A stretch of DNA of 64,000 nucleotides, taken from the NCBI GenBank assembly GCA_963920665.1, contig OY987263.1, forward strand, positions 37,126,547-37,190,546, given 5' to 3'. Made by a program: the position numbers and the translations under genes. Numbering within the stretch: position 1 is the first letter of the stretch; each line of letters opens with the position of its first letter. Source of the stretch: Straminergon stramineum (taxonomy: Eukaryota > Streptophyta > Bryopsida > Hypnales > Calliergonaceae). Below the pieces are notes generated by a model. The model ran no database searches. It was not told the DNA's origin and worked only from the letters and a program-made list of their open reading frames with translations. Below, one piece after another: positions 49,966-61,720 of the stretch.

Positions 49966-51227
49966 GAGCAGCCCCACGGCAGACTCGGCAAGATCACACG
50001 CCGGATGCCGGTTTGGCGAGTGGTCTTCGAGACCGGGCCGTATATGCTCTTCCTCTGCCCCACGGCACACTCACTGACCAGACACGCCAACTGGAGGAAT
50101 AACGCTCTGTAATTTTATTTATTGGAAATTAGAAAATCAAAACTTGAATTCTAATTCAATTAGGAATAACTTGTTTTTAATAAATTTTGCATGGTACTAG
50201 TGATTAACATTTCGAATTCATTTTTGGTTGCCATCTAAGTATAGAAGTTCATTATATACACATGGGATGGTAGGAGGTAGAATAACCCATGTGGGATATG
50301 TAAATTAGAACTACTAGGAGTTCAAACGCTCATAGTTAAGTCAAAAGTAGAACTTGTGGTGAAGTAAAATTTAAACCTCATTTAGGCATAGTAGAATGAC
50401 TTTTTCCAAAATACCTTGAATTAGAAAAAGTTGGTAAATCAAGTTAAATTTCACCTCTGAAAATCCATTTGAAGTTTCAATCCTCCAATAAAAAATTATG
50501 GACAAAAATAAAAGAAGATGTTTGAAAATGTAAAAAAAAAATTTCCTTCGAACACCTATCTTGAATTTTGCCCATAACTTTTTATTGAAGGATTGAAACT
50601 TGAAATGGATTTTTGGAGGTGAAATTTAACTTGATTTACCAACTTCTTTTAGTTCAAAATTTCTTGAAAAAATTTATTCTACTATGCCTGAATGGGGTCT
50701 GAAATTTTATTTCAAACACAATTCTTAATTTTGGATAATGAGCGGTCAAGCTTTCATCTTCAAATTATCCCATATTCTTTGAGGGTTCATGATGGACATG
50801 GACTTCACTATAAAACACACCTCTCCAGTCTACTTATCCGTAAGAAACACATGAGGCAATGCCTTCCAATGCGCAACGAGAACTCCTTTCAAAGGGAATT
50901 TACCAAATTACTTTGTAGTTGATATTTGGAATTTATTCTTTGTGTAGCTCTCCACATCATTATCCTAGCGCATTGACCATGGAGAATTCCTTGAATTTGG
51001 GCCACTTCATGTTCTGATGCGCAGTAAATGCTTTGGGGATGCGGACCAGAAGGTTGTAGCGAGCCACGCTGAAGGAGCAGCAGTTGCCCGTGCCCTCGCC
51101 AAAATTTGGCGCGGCCGGCCACTTTTGCTCGTGTGGCGAGTCTACCGTGGGGTCTCCCACAGCCCAGGGCCCGGGCTCGCCCACTGAGAGAGTTGAGCCC
51201 GTTTGACGTGCGGCCGTGGGGCTGCTC
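49966..51227. mobile_element. PIF/Harbinger-like non-autonomous element with GC-rich ends
   Basis: Perfect 15-bp inverted termini GAGCAGCCCCACGGC and GCCGTGGGGCTGCTC are flanked by TTA on both sides, the typical 3-bp TWA target of PIF/Harbinger elements. A motif close to ccccacggcagactcg recurs near both ends (49981, 50060 and, inverted, 51140-51160), giving GC-rich subterminal zones in an AT-rich neighbourhood. No transposase is present. The minus-strand stretch 50960-51184 stays open but matches nothing I recognise. Its right end is about 150 bp from the LHT poly(A) signals. Confidence 0.75.
50253..50755. mobile_element. Second foldback element, right end lost
   Basis: It shares the landmarks of 26781-27353: gtaggaggtagaa with acccatgtgggatatg, ctcatagttaagt, the central pair of complementary arms around 50538, and actatgcctgaatggggtctgaa. 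The terminal 80-90 bp of its right arm are missing or replaced. It lies inside the PIF/Harbinger-like element 49966-51227. Confidence 0.75.
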
Positions 51228-51381
51228 TTATGGTCTCTTCCAAATCTTTACTTGTGAGCGCCGGTTAGGGCTGAGCTTCATCCAGGGTCAGTGGCTGGAC
51301 TCAACAGGCAACTGAGGCTGCTCTTCAAATTGTTGCACACAAGGAGGAATTGCACTAAAGCAGAAGTGAACAGCGAAACTC

Positions 51382-51477
51382 TTTATTGAAGAACCCAGAC
51401 TTGGCTAAGAGGAAAGCACGGCAAAACCAAAGTGGGTAGTAGACAGTCCAGGTTGGAGGCCAAACGTTTCCTTTATT
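51382..51477 (-). terminator. Two AATAAA poly(A) signals downstream of LHT
   Basis: On the minus strand AATAAA occurs at 51472-51477 and again at 51382-51387, about 216 and 306 nt past the stop codon. The 3' UTR would then end 150 bp or more before the PIF/Harbinger-like element that finishes at 51227. Confidence 0.5.
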
Positions 51478-51692
51478 GTACAAAGGGTTCCAGCTGCAGT
51501 TTGCATTTTTCAAGTGTACAATAAACTTGGCAGTGTAACAAATCGGATTGAAGAAGCAAAAGTATAATGCACATGTAATGTACACGCTCACTGCGGTGTA
51601 CATATCGACCATAAAAAGATTTCTAACGTAGGGCAACACATTGGTTTGAACTCAATTTTCATGCCACGGAGGAGAGCCACCGAGTTAGTAGC

Positions 51693-54600
51693 TCATTGGT
51701 ATAATTTGTAAGTGGACGCCTCTACGATAATTTCGCGTAAACCTCCAATGGACGACGATATCATGAGCAACACTCCAATGACAATGATGACCCAGTTTAT
51801 AATCCATGAAAATCCCCATCTCTTGGGCTTCACAATGCATAACCACATGATGCACGGCAACTGCACACAATCATCCCAACAGTAAAGTCCATCAGCAAAT
51901 CGACTTCATTGCAAAAAACACAAAAATTGAACCCTAAACCTGCTATATGTGTTGCGACATTTTAGAAACTCCAATAACGTAACAGCACATACTTGCAACT
52001 CTTCCCAAAAGCGAAGTGTATTGATTCTTACCTAAAACGTAAACTACCTCAACATGAGAACCTATAGTTGATTTTTACTAATAATAAGCCCGATCATCAC
52101 CTATCATCAGCACATCTCATAGTTCTTTCATACAAAGTCCAAATAACACATGCTAACTTGCATTAGAACGCTATTACAATTGCCAACAAGACCGAACAAC
52201 AATGAAGTTCTGATGATAAGAAACAACCTGAAATACTTACATCAAAACTTTAGTAAAACAAGATTATTTTAGAAACGTTTTGCTACCGTGAAAAAGAAAA
52301 TCCTCCCCATAATTCCAAAGAGGTCTCTTGACGATCATACAAAAGTCTCCATGTGATACAACAATCAATTTACAGAATTGCACTTTGTTTTATTTTGAAT
52401 CCAAAGAGGTGAGTGTTCTTACAAAGTACGTCGTGGGAGCGAAGGCAAAACCACCGAAGAAACCAAGCAAAGCGCTAAAGAAGGGGAGCGTCATGGCGAT
52501 GAAAGCGGTGAAGGCCACATAGGTCGACCTGGTGATGAGTCGGAGCATCGTGGACGGTTTCAAATGCAACCGTTTCACGAGAACGGACTCCAGCATGTCA
52601 AACACAGGCATGGCGTAGATCTGGTAACTCCCAATGACGTGCACCACCACCATGAGATTCGCAACGGCCACCAGCCACTTGGGCCTGTTCACGTAAATGA
52701 TGACGTTGTCCCCAACCTGCATGGGGGGTTCACCGATGTCAGTATTCGGAAATCACAGCATTAATTGGAAAGAACTCGCAAATCTGCAATGCAACATCAC
52801 AATCAGAGGAAGAAAGACTAGCCTTAGCAGGTACTCCTCAGAGATTGATTAGGTTTCCGAAACTATAATAGACTGACGGAGTTTCCGAAACTAAGATAGA
52901 TGGATGATAAATTGATTGGGTTTCTGAAAGTACGATAGCTAGATTGATAGAGTTTCCGAAACTATCAGCCGTTGAAGGAGTTTCCAAAACTACGATCGAT
53001 TGCTTGAGTTTCTGAAAGTATAATACATTGGTTGAGTTTCCGAAACTATGATAGATTGATCTCAGTTTCTGACCTGGTTGCCGTAAGCCCAGTAGCCAAC
53101 GATGGACACCGGGAAGTAGCAAAGGGCCACCACCATGTAGGCCAGCACCACGCCTCTCCACATGGGGACTTTCGACGGCCGCTCCTTCGTGGAAGGAATG
53201 GTGGCTTGAATCTCCAGCACCACGTTGTGCCCGGCGTACGCGAACGCCACGGTGCCCAACGCATTGAACGCCCCTAAGACGTGACCCCCGGTGGTACCTC
53301 TCGGCAAATGGTAGTCTGGCTTAGCGCTGCCCTTCAACGGCGGGATGGTGTGGCCATATGCCGCAGGAATGCACCACGCAATCGTCGAGTAACTGGGGAC
53401 ACACAAAGCAATTGCACGAAATTACACGAAATTAGGGTGATTCGCTCACAATCCCAGTTCCAGAATTTTGCCAAAACTTGAAGGATTCGTTGTTTAGGAC
53501 GCAATCTGTCATGAAAGCCAGAAAGCTCTGAGCAAATTACCTGAGGGACATGCAAGCGGCGGCGAGCGAGACCCCGGCGATGGAGTTGAAATTGGGCAGC
53601 TGAGACAGGAAGAAATGGACGGAGGAGAAGATGGCGATGAAGGCGGTTTTATGATTGGTCAAGGAGCATTTTCCTTTGCAAACGATAACGTAGAATTGAT
53701 GAAGGGAGAGTCCCCCTGTGACCATGTAGACGATGTCCACGCCGACCTCCACAATCAGCTGCTGCGGCACCACGATCCACAACCCCAGCTTCGGACCGAA
53801 AGCCTCCTGTCCGAGCTCGTGGTAGCGGTCGAAGCGCTTGCCTTCCACACACTCGTGCATTTCCACCATTTGCCACAGGGTGTAGAGCGTGATCATCCAG
53901 GACAGCACCAGCACAGCCACTCCTGGGCCCCTGGGGACACAGGGCGACTCTCAGCACAAAACTTTGATCGAAAATCGCACGCACATTTCTACCCAGAAAT
54001 CGCAATAATTTGTGCACAGATATAGCACGAATTATGCACACAGACATCGCGCAAATTTCTACTCAAGGATCACGAGATCGTATCCCGAAAGAGCACGAAT
54101 TTTGGGTTTTCGAGAATTTTGGTGTGGGTTTACCATGTGAGGTAGGCCATGGCGTGGGGCAAGCCCAGCACTCCGGCGCCCACCATCGCCGTAACATTGT
54201 GGAAAGTGGAGTACCACCACTTGGCGTGACGATCTCCGGTCACAGGCAACCAGTCGTCCACATTCTTCACCTTTTTGCTGTGTCCATTCTCCTGCATGTG
54301 CATCTGCAACACACCAACAACACCATTAGGAGCTTTGCCTTGAGATCGAACCGTCCTCCTCTGTTTCAGGAAAAAGATTCCCCCCACAACCACAGACAGA
54401 TAGCGTCCACGCTACCACACGAACCTGCTGTATCGTTTCTTTGGGCGAATAATATATCCACTGCAACCGCCGGGGTGTGGGAATTTCCCCGTTCACTACG
54501 AGACCTACTTCGAAGCTTCGACAATCGTTACCACGGAAGACTCTGTCAAACGGCTATACATGGGCATCACTGACAGCGGAAGCACGCGGAAAAATCGTGG

Positions 54601-56240
54601 CTCACCGACGCGTATATTCAAGCAAACAATATGGAATTTCGCGGGTGCTCGCACGTGGATGATGGCTGCACCGATGTAAGAAACACGATTGGGCAGAAAC
54701 TAGGGACACCACCGCGAAAGCACACAACCCTCTTACATTCTCTCCACAGAGCCCCCATAAAAAATAATTGACAAGAAGCTTATGAACGTTGAGATTCACT
54801 TCTCGGTCTCCATGCATACTCTACACTAAGCCCACCAAGCACTCAACGTGGCGAGGACAAGGAGAGAATTGGGTGGGAGGACAGCCAACTACCACAACAC
54901 TACGGCGTGCACCTACTGGCACAGCTGCAAATCGGATAATTCACACAACGGTCACGTCTGACATGTGCACGTGGGTTTATTAAACTCCAAAGCCAGAGGT
55001 TACACTTAAGAGAACCGATCACAAACGTGGTTCCTGAGAGTCTCATACACAAACGGAAGGCATGGAGTCATGGACCTGCAGGCAAAGAATGGTCAATTGC
55101 AAATTCATACGAGCGAAACTAGAAACTCCCAACCTCCAAATGTCTGCAACCTTAAATTTTAGACCCTTACTGCAAGGAACTCCACCGCCATCTTCTGCTA
55201 ATGTGTGCGCGGAACTTCCACCTTGACCATTCATTTGTTGTCAAGGTGGAAGTTGAGGAAAATCAATGCCCTTTGAAAGCATGTGCAGGGATTCTGGCAA
55301 CGACTGCACCGTCTCCACCTGGACCCTTGCATGGTCGGGACGACGAATTGAGGAACTACCAAGCTATCGCAATTAGAAAGTTTTGGGTTTGGGTGGGTTT
55401 GGGTTAGGTTCTCTCTCTTCTCTCTTTCCCGTGTAGAGTACCTAGTCGCCGATAGCCGCCATCAATAACCCATCTCTCTACAACCGAAAAACACTGAAAA
55501 AACAGAAAAGAACTTACAAATACTAGTCACTGGAAGTCATAACCAACGAATTTCAAACCACCACTCACTGGCAAAAGATCGCCTGTGTGAGGCTCGTAGA
55601 CCTGCAGACACACCCAGGATTTGAACTCTCGCTCCACACAAATACAAAGCACGCGACCCCAAACAACCACACTACTACCAGACGAGAATCTCCGTTACAA
55701 ACCAGCAACCGACGAAGCAGCTTCTTCAATTCGTCTCTGCGCACACAAATTCAACAGATTGCAAGCTTGCACTACCTGGAATGCCTGTTTGGTGGATGGA
55801 TTCTCGGGCGCCATGGGGGCTGCCATCGGTAACTGACACCAGACTCTCTAGAAAAGAGTTCTCTCTCTCCAACCGAAAACCACTAAAAACCACAAAGAAA
55901 TACACAAATAGTAGTCACTGGAAGCCATTGCCAACGAATTTGAAACAACTGCGCTCACTGGCAACTGGCAAGAGCATGTGTGAGACTGCTCTCCAATCCC
56001 AGACATACAGACACCTCCAAGGATTCACACACACAAACACAAAGCAAACGACCCCAAAGACACACACACGCACTATTGCCTGACGAGAATCTCCATCTTA
56101 TTCAAAAACAACAACCGACAACACAGTTTTTTCAATTCTTCTATGCACACGAGTTCGGACAAGACAGACAGACAGATTGCAAGCCCTACCTCGAATGCCT
56201 GTTTGGTGGACGGATTCTCGGACTCTATTGGGGCTGCCAT
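51693..56240 (-). CDS. LHT: LHT-type lysine/histidine (amino acid-proton) transporter, six coding exons
   Basis: This gene encodes a plasma-membrane amino acid-proton symporter of the plant LHT clade (AAAP family), which by family knowledge takes up neutral and acidic amino acids as well as Lys and His. The minus-strand exons are 56190-56240, 54134-54303, 53541-53930, 53074-53392, 52423-52716 and 51693-51860. All introns are GT-AG and phases agree over 1392 nt, giving 463 aa against 446 for Arabidopsis LHT1. Visible LHT hallmarks are the DDWLPVT entry to the first membrane segment (about residue 33), [11 protein letters not shown] (56-66), [12 protein letters not shown] (104-115), [60 protein letters not shown] and a C-terminal [10 protein letters not shown]. 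About eleven membrane helices are expected. No stop or frameshift interrupts it, so I judge it functional. An alternative first exon lies at 55776-55826. Exons are GC-rich against AT-rich surroundings. The exact member number within the LHT clade cannot be assigned. Confidence 0.95.
52845..53073 (-). repeat. Intronic minisatellite next to an LHT splice donor
   Basis: The intron between exons 52423-52716 and 53074-53392 holds about seven degenerate units of roughly 25-37 bp built on the near-palindrome gagtttccgaaact followed by atgatagattgat-like spacers. The last unit reaches the donor itself: the first intron bases (gtcagaaactgag on the minus strand) are part of a repeat unit. No similar array is seen elsewhere in the window. 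Confidence 0.8.
55171..55191 (-). other. Possible third short first exon in LHT intron 1
   Basis: On the minus strand an ATG at 55189-55191 opens seven codons (MAVEFLA) and is followed by a GT donor (gtaagg, 55165-55170). The phase is 0, so it too could splice in frame to exon 2. It shows no clear similarity to the duplicated first exons. A seven-codon exon with a fair donor can arise by chance, so this is only a candidate. Confidence 0.2.
55213..55254. repeat. Inverted repeat (15-bp arms, 12-nt loop) in LHT intron 1
   Basis: aacttccaccttgac at 55213-55227 is the exact complement of gtcaaggtggaagtt at 55240-55254. It could form a stable hairpin in the intron-1 transcript. The hairpin lies about 20 bp upstream, in the gene's direction, of the possible short exon at 55171-55191. 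Its function is unknown. Confidence 0.7.
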
Positions 56241-56275
56241 TGGTAACTGACACCAGGCTCTCTCTCTCTCTCTCT
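55482..56275 (-). repeat. Tandem duplication of about 410 bp carrying the LHT first exon and 5' flank
   Basis: Two head-to-tail units lie at about 55482-55855 and 55861-56275. Each contains the run caaccgaaaa, then tagtcactggaag, ccaacgaattt, acgagaatctcc and the first exon ending with the common stretch tgcctgtttggtgga. The ATGs of the two copies are 414 bp apart. Indels separate the copies in non-coding parts, but the 51-nt exon has kept its length and frame in both. The upstream unit ends in a CT/GA dinucleotide tract (56259-56276) that would lie in the 5' UTR. Confidence 0.85.
55776..55826 (-). other. LHT: Alternative first coding exon of the LHT gene (duplicate of 56190-56240)
   Basis: This 17-codon exon begins at ATG (55824-55826 on the minus strand) and ends at a GT donor (gtagtg). 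It is phase 0, so it splices in frame to exon 2 (54303), exactly like the exon at 56190-56240. The peptides [17 protein letters not shown] and [17 protein letters not shown] match at 13 of 17 positions. The nucleotide similarity extends through the flanks for about 400 bp, so this is a tandem duplicate and not convergence. Which of the two exons is used, or whether both are, cannot be told from sequence. Only the distal copy has an obvious TATA box upstream. Confidence 0.75.
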
Positions 56276-56470
56276 CCTCGATTTCTGTGCTTACGGATGA
56301 GAGCACATGTAAGCCAGCTTTGGTTCCAACGTGCAGCAGGAGTTCCAAGAGGGAACTAAAAAGAAAAGCAGCACTAGCTGGATCTAGCTCCCCAGAGAGA
56401 CAGCCGGAATCGAAGCGGTGTGGAGGAAACGAGGCCCGTGAAGAAGCTCTGTGTGCCTCGCGTGGGTTGC

Positions 56471-56478
56471 TATTTATG
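56471..56478 (-). promoter_or_regulatory. TATA-like box of the LHT gene
   Basis: The minus strand reads CATAAATAG here, about 230 bp upstream of the distal ATG (56240), in locally GC-rich sequence. Initiation about 30 bp downstream would give a 5' UTR of roughly 200 nt that includes the GA-repeat tract at 56259-56276. Position and context are appropriate; there is no experimental support. Confidence 0.45.
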
Positions 56479-56942
56479 CTTAATCCCTTGAGGGGCATTG
56501 ATTCAGTTTCGGGCTTTCGGCTTTGGCCATGCGGAGGGAGCGAGGGCCGCAGCTTAGGACGCGGAGGGCACTCACGTTTGACTGTAACTGTAGATTGCGG
56601 GAGCTGCAGGCAGGCAGGTACTCATGTGGGGTAGTTTGTAATTGGGGCAGGCGAATATTGGCAGGTTAACACACTGGCATGATCAATTTCAAAATTGTGG
56701 GCTACATTTTAGATAACGTACACTTCAAAACTGAATGACATTAAGATCAATGGGAATGCCGCAGTGTTTTATTAGATTCGATTTCTTAACTTGGGAAGAA
56801 TTCGCCCCTGTGACCAAGGTAGTCACCAAAATACTCCGATTATTGGACCAATAGGTGTGTTCTTTGTTTCGACACTTAACCATGAAAGGGGAATCTAGAT
56901 TCTTGTAGTGTAGCATGCTTCTTTTGGACACGACATCATGTA

Positions 56943-58290
56943 TGCAAGGAAAAATTTTGAACCAAATCAAACAATATTTGAGTTTAGACTTTGTACTTCC
57001 TAGAGAAATTAGTGGTTTGATTCAAGTAGTCGACCCAATTTTACTTGAAATAGCGATTTATTTGAAGTACTAATCAATAATTTGTCTATGATTGTTCTTT
57101 TGAAAAAATGTCTATTTGGAACTGGATCATCTATAACTATCTAATGATTCTCCCCACACTTTGAGAACACAAACAAGCAACTGTGCTACAAGAGGCTTTT
57201 GTCCCTACAACACTAAAAACATAAAACAAGAAAACTAGAACAAAGATGTAAGCAAACAATGTCTCTTTTTTCAAATTTGGATTCTTTTCTTTACAATAGC
57301 TCAATTCTTAAATAAGACAGCTACTCAAACTTCCTCACAATAGCTTTTGTCGATATATCCAAAGCCTCCTCTCCTATGATGATCCAGAATCAACAAACAA
57401 CATTCGACTACAAGTTTGAGGCTTAATTTGTCGGCTTGTTACATAACTTACATTGGGTTGCATTTCAAAGTATTAAGGTCCTTCACAGAAATTTACTTCC
57501 CGGCAATAATATAATCCTTGTAAATGTGAAATACAGCTCCAGTCAATGCCAAACCACAGTCCTTCCTCCCCTTTGATGACAAAACAACAAAAACAAAACC
57601 AGCATTGGAGAGATCTCTCTGCGGCAATTCTTTTTAAAAACACTCCGTATTTGCTGCGGATCAGTTTCATTGGGTTGTTGAATCTCTCTGAGTTTTTGAG
57701 TGGCGATTCAGTCGGGCGGGCGGGGTCGGGACGGCGGAGGAGTCGCCTGTTAAGTTATGAGTGTTCTCTTTGCTTACGTTACCAAGTGAGGAAAGCTCCC
57801 GGGAAAGTCAATCTGGGGAGAATACCTGCTGTAAGTTCCCATTGGGAACTGCAATCTACTGTACAGCAGGAGACGAGGATTCATGTGTATTCGGAAAATG
57901 CCGGAGTAGGAATCAGGGGATCTCGTCAATGCGTGAAATGAAATGAAATGAAATGAAATGAATCTTCCCCTTTTGGGAAGGCACTGAAACGGAATAATCG
58001 GTCGTCAGACTGTTGTCGAATTTCGGATATTTATTTTATGACGTCACTTTTAAGTAGTTCAAATTTTTATTGCAAAAAAGTTGAGAGCTACTGAAGTCAT
58101 GGACTCATGGCACATCATAACTTAGGAGGGGGGGAATGAAATTTACAACTTGCTTCAGTATCATGGTATGTTTCGGAAAATTGTTGAGAACCTTTTAGAG
58201 TGGGTTCATTGATAATAAATGCTCTTAGAGCTCTTAAGCCCTAAATGCAATGCCCAAGGCCTTTTAGGGTTTAAGAAAATCATTGCTTTT
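56943..58290. repeat. Right copy of the segmental duplication, upstream of LHT
   Basis: This is the uninterrupted partner of 1-2350 and lies 0.7-2 kb upstream of the LHT start. It contains a GC-rich core (57700-57870) with a strong donor-like sequence (ctgctgtaagttcccatt) that is kept in both copies, and a pentanucleotide AATGA array of about five units near 57934-57963 that the left copy lacks. It may hold promoter-distal regulatory sequence or an untranslated exon of a plus-strand transcript; nothing decides between these. Confidence 0.8.
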
Positions 58291-60590
58291 GAAGTGTTAT
58301 AGGTTTTAAGTGTCACTAAGGTATACAAATCTCCAGTATCCAATATTGTAGTGTACGTGTTGGAGAAGACTTGAATCAAATTTGAAGTTGTTTGGCCACA
58401 TAGATTGCAAGATTATAATGTTCTAGTGTTGTAAAAGGATGATGAAATTTTCCTTAGCACCCAAAGAGACAAAAAGTGTCCACTATGAATTAAAAAAGGG
58501 AACCACAATCAAACATTATTGGAGAATGATTCAATTGCTTGATTTCAAATTTTGATGTTGCATTTACTATCTTCTATGATTACATAATCATGTGCTCTAG
58601 TTCCCCCCTCTCCTCATGGAAAAATGGGGCCCATTGATTAAAGGATCAACCCACCGCCCTTGCCATTGATTTCAGTTTTTTGGGGGAAATAAATTGCAAC
58701 TAGCAACTGGCCCCACCCCGGATTGAAAGAACATGAGCCATCAATTGGTCCTAGAACTAAAGCATCTAAGCCATAGAAATGGCTTAGGGTTTATCAAAAA
58801 TATAGATATGGTTCATAAATATTGATACGATTACAAAATTCTACTCAAATATCCCATATCAAATGTAGAGGGAACTAAGCTCCAAAAATACAAGTATGCC
58901 AAGGGGTATTTGAAAATTATATTGAAAGTTGATTTTAATTTTAAAATTTAAGTGGTATGAGTTTAATTGAAACTTGGTGTGTCTCTCACTATCCACTTCA
59001 TTTACTATGCAATGAAGTTGGTCACACATCCCAATAGTGAAGACATTGGTGTCCACCTCAATTTTCATATGAGAATGGTGCACTCACAGATCAAACAAAC
59101 TATGGGTAGTGTAGGATTAACAATTTCATTTTTTCCCTTCAAACTTATATCTATTTCTACGAAAGATTTTTTAAATAAAAAATATAAAAAAAAGTGTGTG
59201 TGTGTATGTGTGTGTGTTTTCTAATTTTTTTCCTAGACTTTCAACACAATTCTCCAACACAATTTTTTTTAATTCAATGTCATTAGTTCAAAACTTTTAA
59301 ACTAAGAAGATTCAAAGTCTCATAATCTAGTCCCACAAGGCTCAAAAAAACCCCATTAGTTTTCACTTTAAACAATAATATCTTGCAATATAAAAGTTCA
59401 AAGAATTCTAAAACTTCTTCAACATTTAAGATCCTTCATGCTATTAGATACACAAAAGAAAATTTTAAAAAATTTGCTCTATGCAATAGAAATGGCAGTC
59501 TTGAATGGTTATACAAATGTGAAACAAACCTTGAAAACCTATTAGGGGTCAAAATCTCACATAGAATATTGAAATGCTATTCTATATTTATATACATTAT
59601 TTATATAAATTATATTTATGGAATGAAGGTGTACTTAAATATGAGAATGTAATAAAAAAAAACTTTAAAATAGTATATATCTATGTTTAGAACTCTAATT
59701 AGGGCTTAAACAAGAATATGAAATGCATTTTCGGTTATGCCCAAATTAACTTACAATGAAGTACAAATTATGCCATGTATTTTAGTTTTGGAAAATAAAG
59801 ACATCAATATTTTCTACTCCAATTACAATATGAGATATGTATTCCACCTTTACTGAAGAAGGGACATCATTTTGGGTTTGGGTTGGACAATCCAAACTTG
59901 GATTTGAGAATCTTTCTTATAATTATGCAAACTAAGATTGTCCACAATTTTCTCATTGTAAGTCCAAATAGAATGAATCAAATCTTTCCATACAAACATA
60001 AACATTTCCTATGTGGAAAAAAATTGGAGAATTTTATTTTGAGCTTTTGTGATTTTTTTGTCTTGTGTGAATAGCCTTGTTTGGGGATGAGGGTGGCAAA
60101 ATATTTTCTCCCAAGTACCAATTGAAATTTAAAAAATTATTCTCCAAAAGATAATGCGTTTTCCTATCTTCAAAAAATGTTTTAAAAAATCATGATGACA
60201 ATTGATATTGTAGGAGCCTACCCAAAATCCATTTTTTTCTCCAAGGGGACAATGGGATGGTAGGGGCTAACCCCTAAATGCCCAATCAACCATTCTATGA
60301 CGTTCAACCTTGGTCCATGTTTCAAGATGCCGATTTTCTTTCTTTCATTATTTTAGAAGTTTTCATTTTCTATTATGCAACGTAGATCCATTTGTCTTTT
60401 TTTTATATTCATTAGATGGGATTCTGCTACCTTAGAGGGCTGATTTAGGCCAGTTCCCCAGGCTGGCCAGAATTTTAAACTATTAAAAAATTATGAATTT
60501 TTGAAAGAAATTATTAAAAAAAAAATTCAAAATTTAAAAAAAAAAAAAAAATTCAAAAATTATTTAAAAATTATTATTTTATTAATATCT
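58291..60590. other. AT-rich repeats, (GT)n microsatellite
   Basis: A GT-rich microsatellite lies at about 59193-59218. 59380-59560 resembles part of 31640-31790. A long A-rich tract lies at 60510-60560. Frames are short and lack motifs. Confidence 0.4.
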
Positions 60591-61720
60591 GACGTGGCCG
60601 TCGCCAGACCATGTTAGCGAGCTGCTGTGGCCGAGTTCTCACAATCCCAGAACTTGTGGAAACTCGCGGTCTTTCACAGGAGCTCATTCTCTTCTAATGC
60701 AAAAACTAAGATTGCCACAGTCAAACAAAATTTATAATAGAAATTGAAGTGATAGAATGTAGCTAGAATGTGGCATTCACCTTCTGAAGAAGGTTTTGAG
60801 TGTTGATTGTAGGAGAGGAGATTGTAAGTCCCCCCCTCCCCAAATGCGTCGCTCACCCTAAACCACCATCTTTTATTTTTTGTACATCTCCAAAATCAAT
60901 TATGTACCTGTAATAACTTTATTCCTTCATAACTTTTGCATACATTATCCAAATGTCATGGTCTTTGGTGCGTTGGAACCTCCTTTCACTTGCCACCAAG
61001 AAAATCAATGAAAGAATTGGATCAGTCTCATAACAGCAACTAGGCCCAGCAGCACAAAGTGGCGGTTCCGGGGGGCGAGGGTGCCACCTCAGGACTGAAA
61101 CAAGTGACGCAGTTCCAGGGTGGTCGATACCTTCTATCGATGATGTTTGACACGATTGGCATCTGAAAAGCAAAAGTCTGCAGAAATTAACCACACAGAC
61201 TGCGTCCAACTGAACAGTAGCTAATCATTTGAAGTCTAATGAACCTTCTTCTCCGGCAGACGTGGGGATTGATGTTTTCTCCGTTTTCTCGTGATTGATG
61301 TTCACCATTTTCTCCTGGCTGATTTTCGAATGTTGATACAAACGCTACTACGGAGACTCTTTTCAAGCTTCTAATTCAGTAAGCCGGAGGATTAAATTCT
61401 AAGAATTGAATGTACACAACTTTCAACTACGGAGTAATAATCTCCCATTCCGTGTAGGAGATTGACGGAAGGACTGAGTGACGCACGAGCGGCAGTGAAT
61501 TCTTCTTTCCGACTGACTAAAAGTTAAGGAAGGATTTGCCGACTGGCTTCAAGTGCCGTTCCGACTGACTCCAAAGTCCACGACAAAGACAAAGCGTACT
61601 TCAAAGCAGCTGAGCCTGCACCAAGGAGCAACTGAATACTGCAAGTTGAAAGGACGTTGCCGCATATATGACTAATGTGAGCTTCGTCCGGTTTCTCGGT
61701 GGCTTCCGTTCATGACTGGT
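60591..61720. other. GC-richer island with an open minus-strand frame, possible exon
   Basis: The minus strand is open for 96 codons (61209 to 60919; contains SSIEGIDHPGTASLV and RWHPRPPEPPLCAAGPSCC). An acceptor-like cttttcag precedes it at about 61166. The surrounding sequence to 61700 is GC-richer than the flanks and holds three ccgactgrct units (61518-61573). This is the composition of a gene end or promoter in this genome, but the product is unrecognised. Confidence 0.3.

Noticed and set aside
51685..51870. Minus-strand 61-codon frame [10 protein letters not shown]...
   Set aside because: Wrong frame across the last LHT exon; the correct frame ([10 protein letters not shown]...) joins the upstream exon in phase.
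52328..54573. Plus-strand reading frames across the LHT gene, including 187 codons at 54010-54573
   Set aside because: They are antisense shadows of GC-rich LHT exons and introns; the minus strand has a consistent spliced protein.
59193..59218. (GT)n tract as possible regulatory Z-DNA
   Set aside because: Ordinary microsatellite in gene-free DNA; nothing supports a function.
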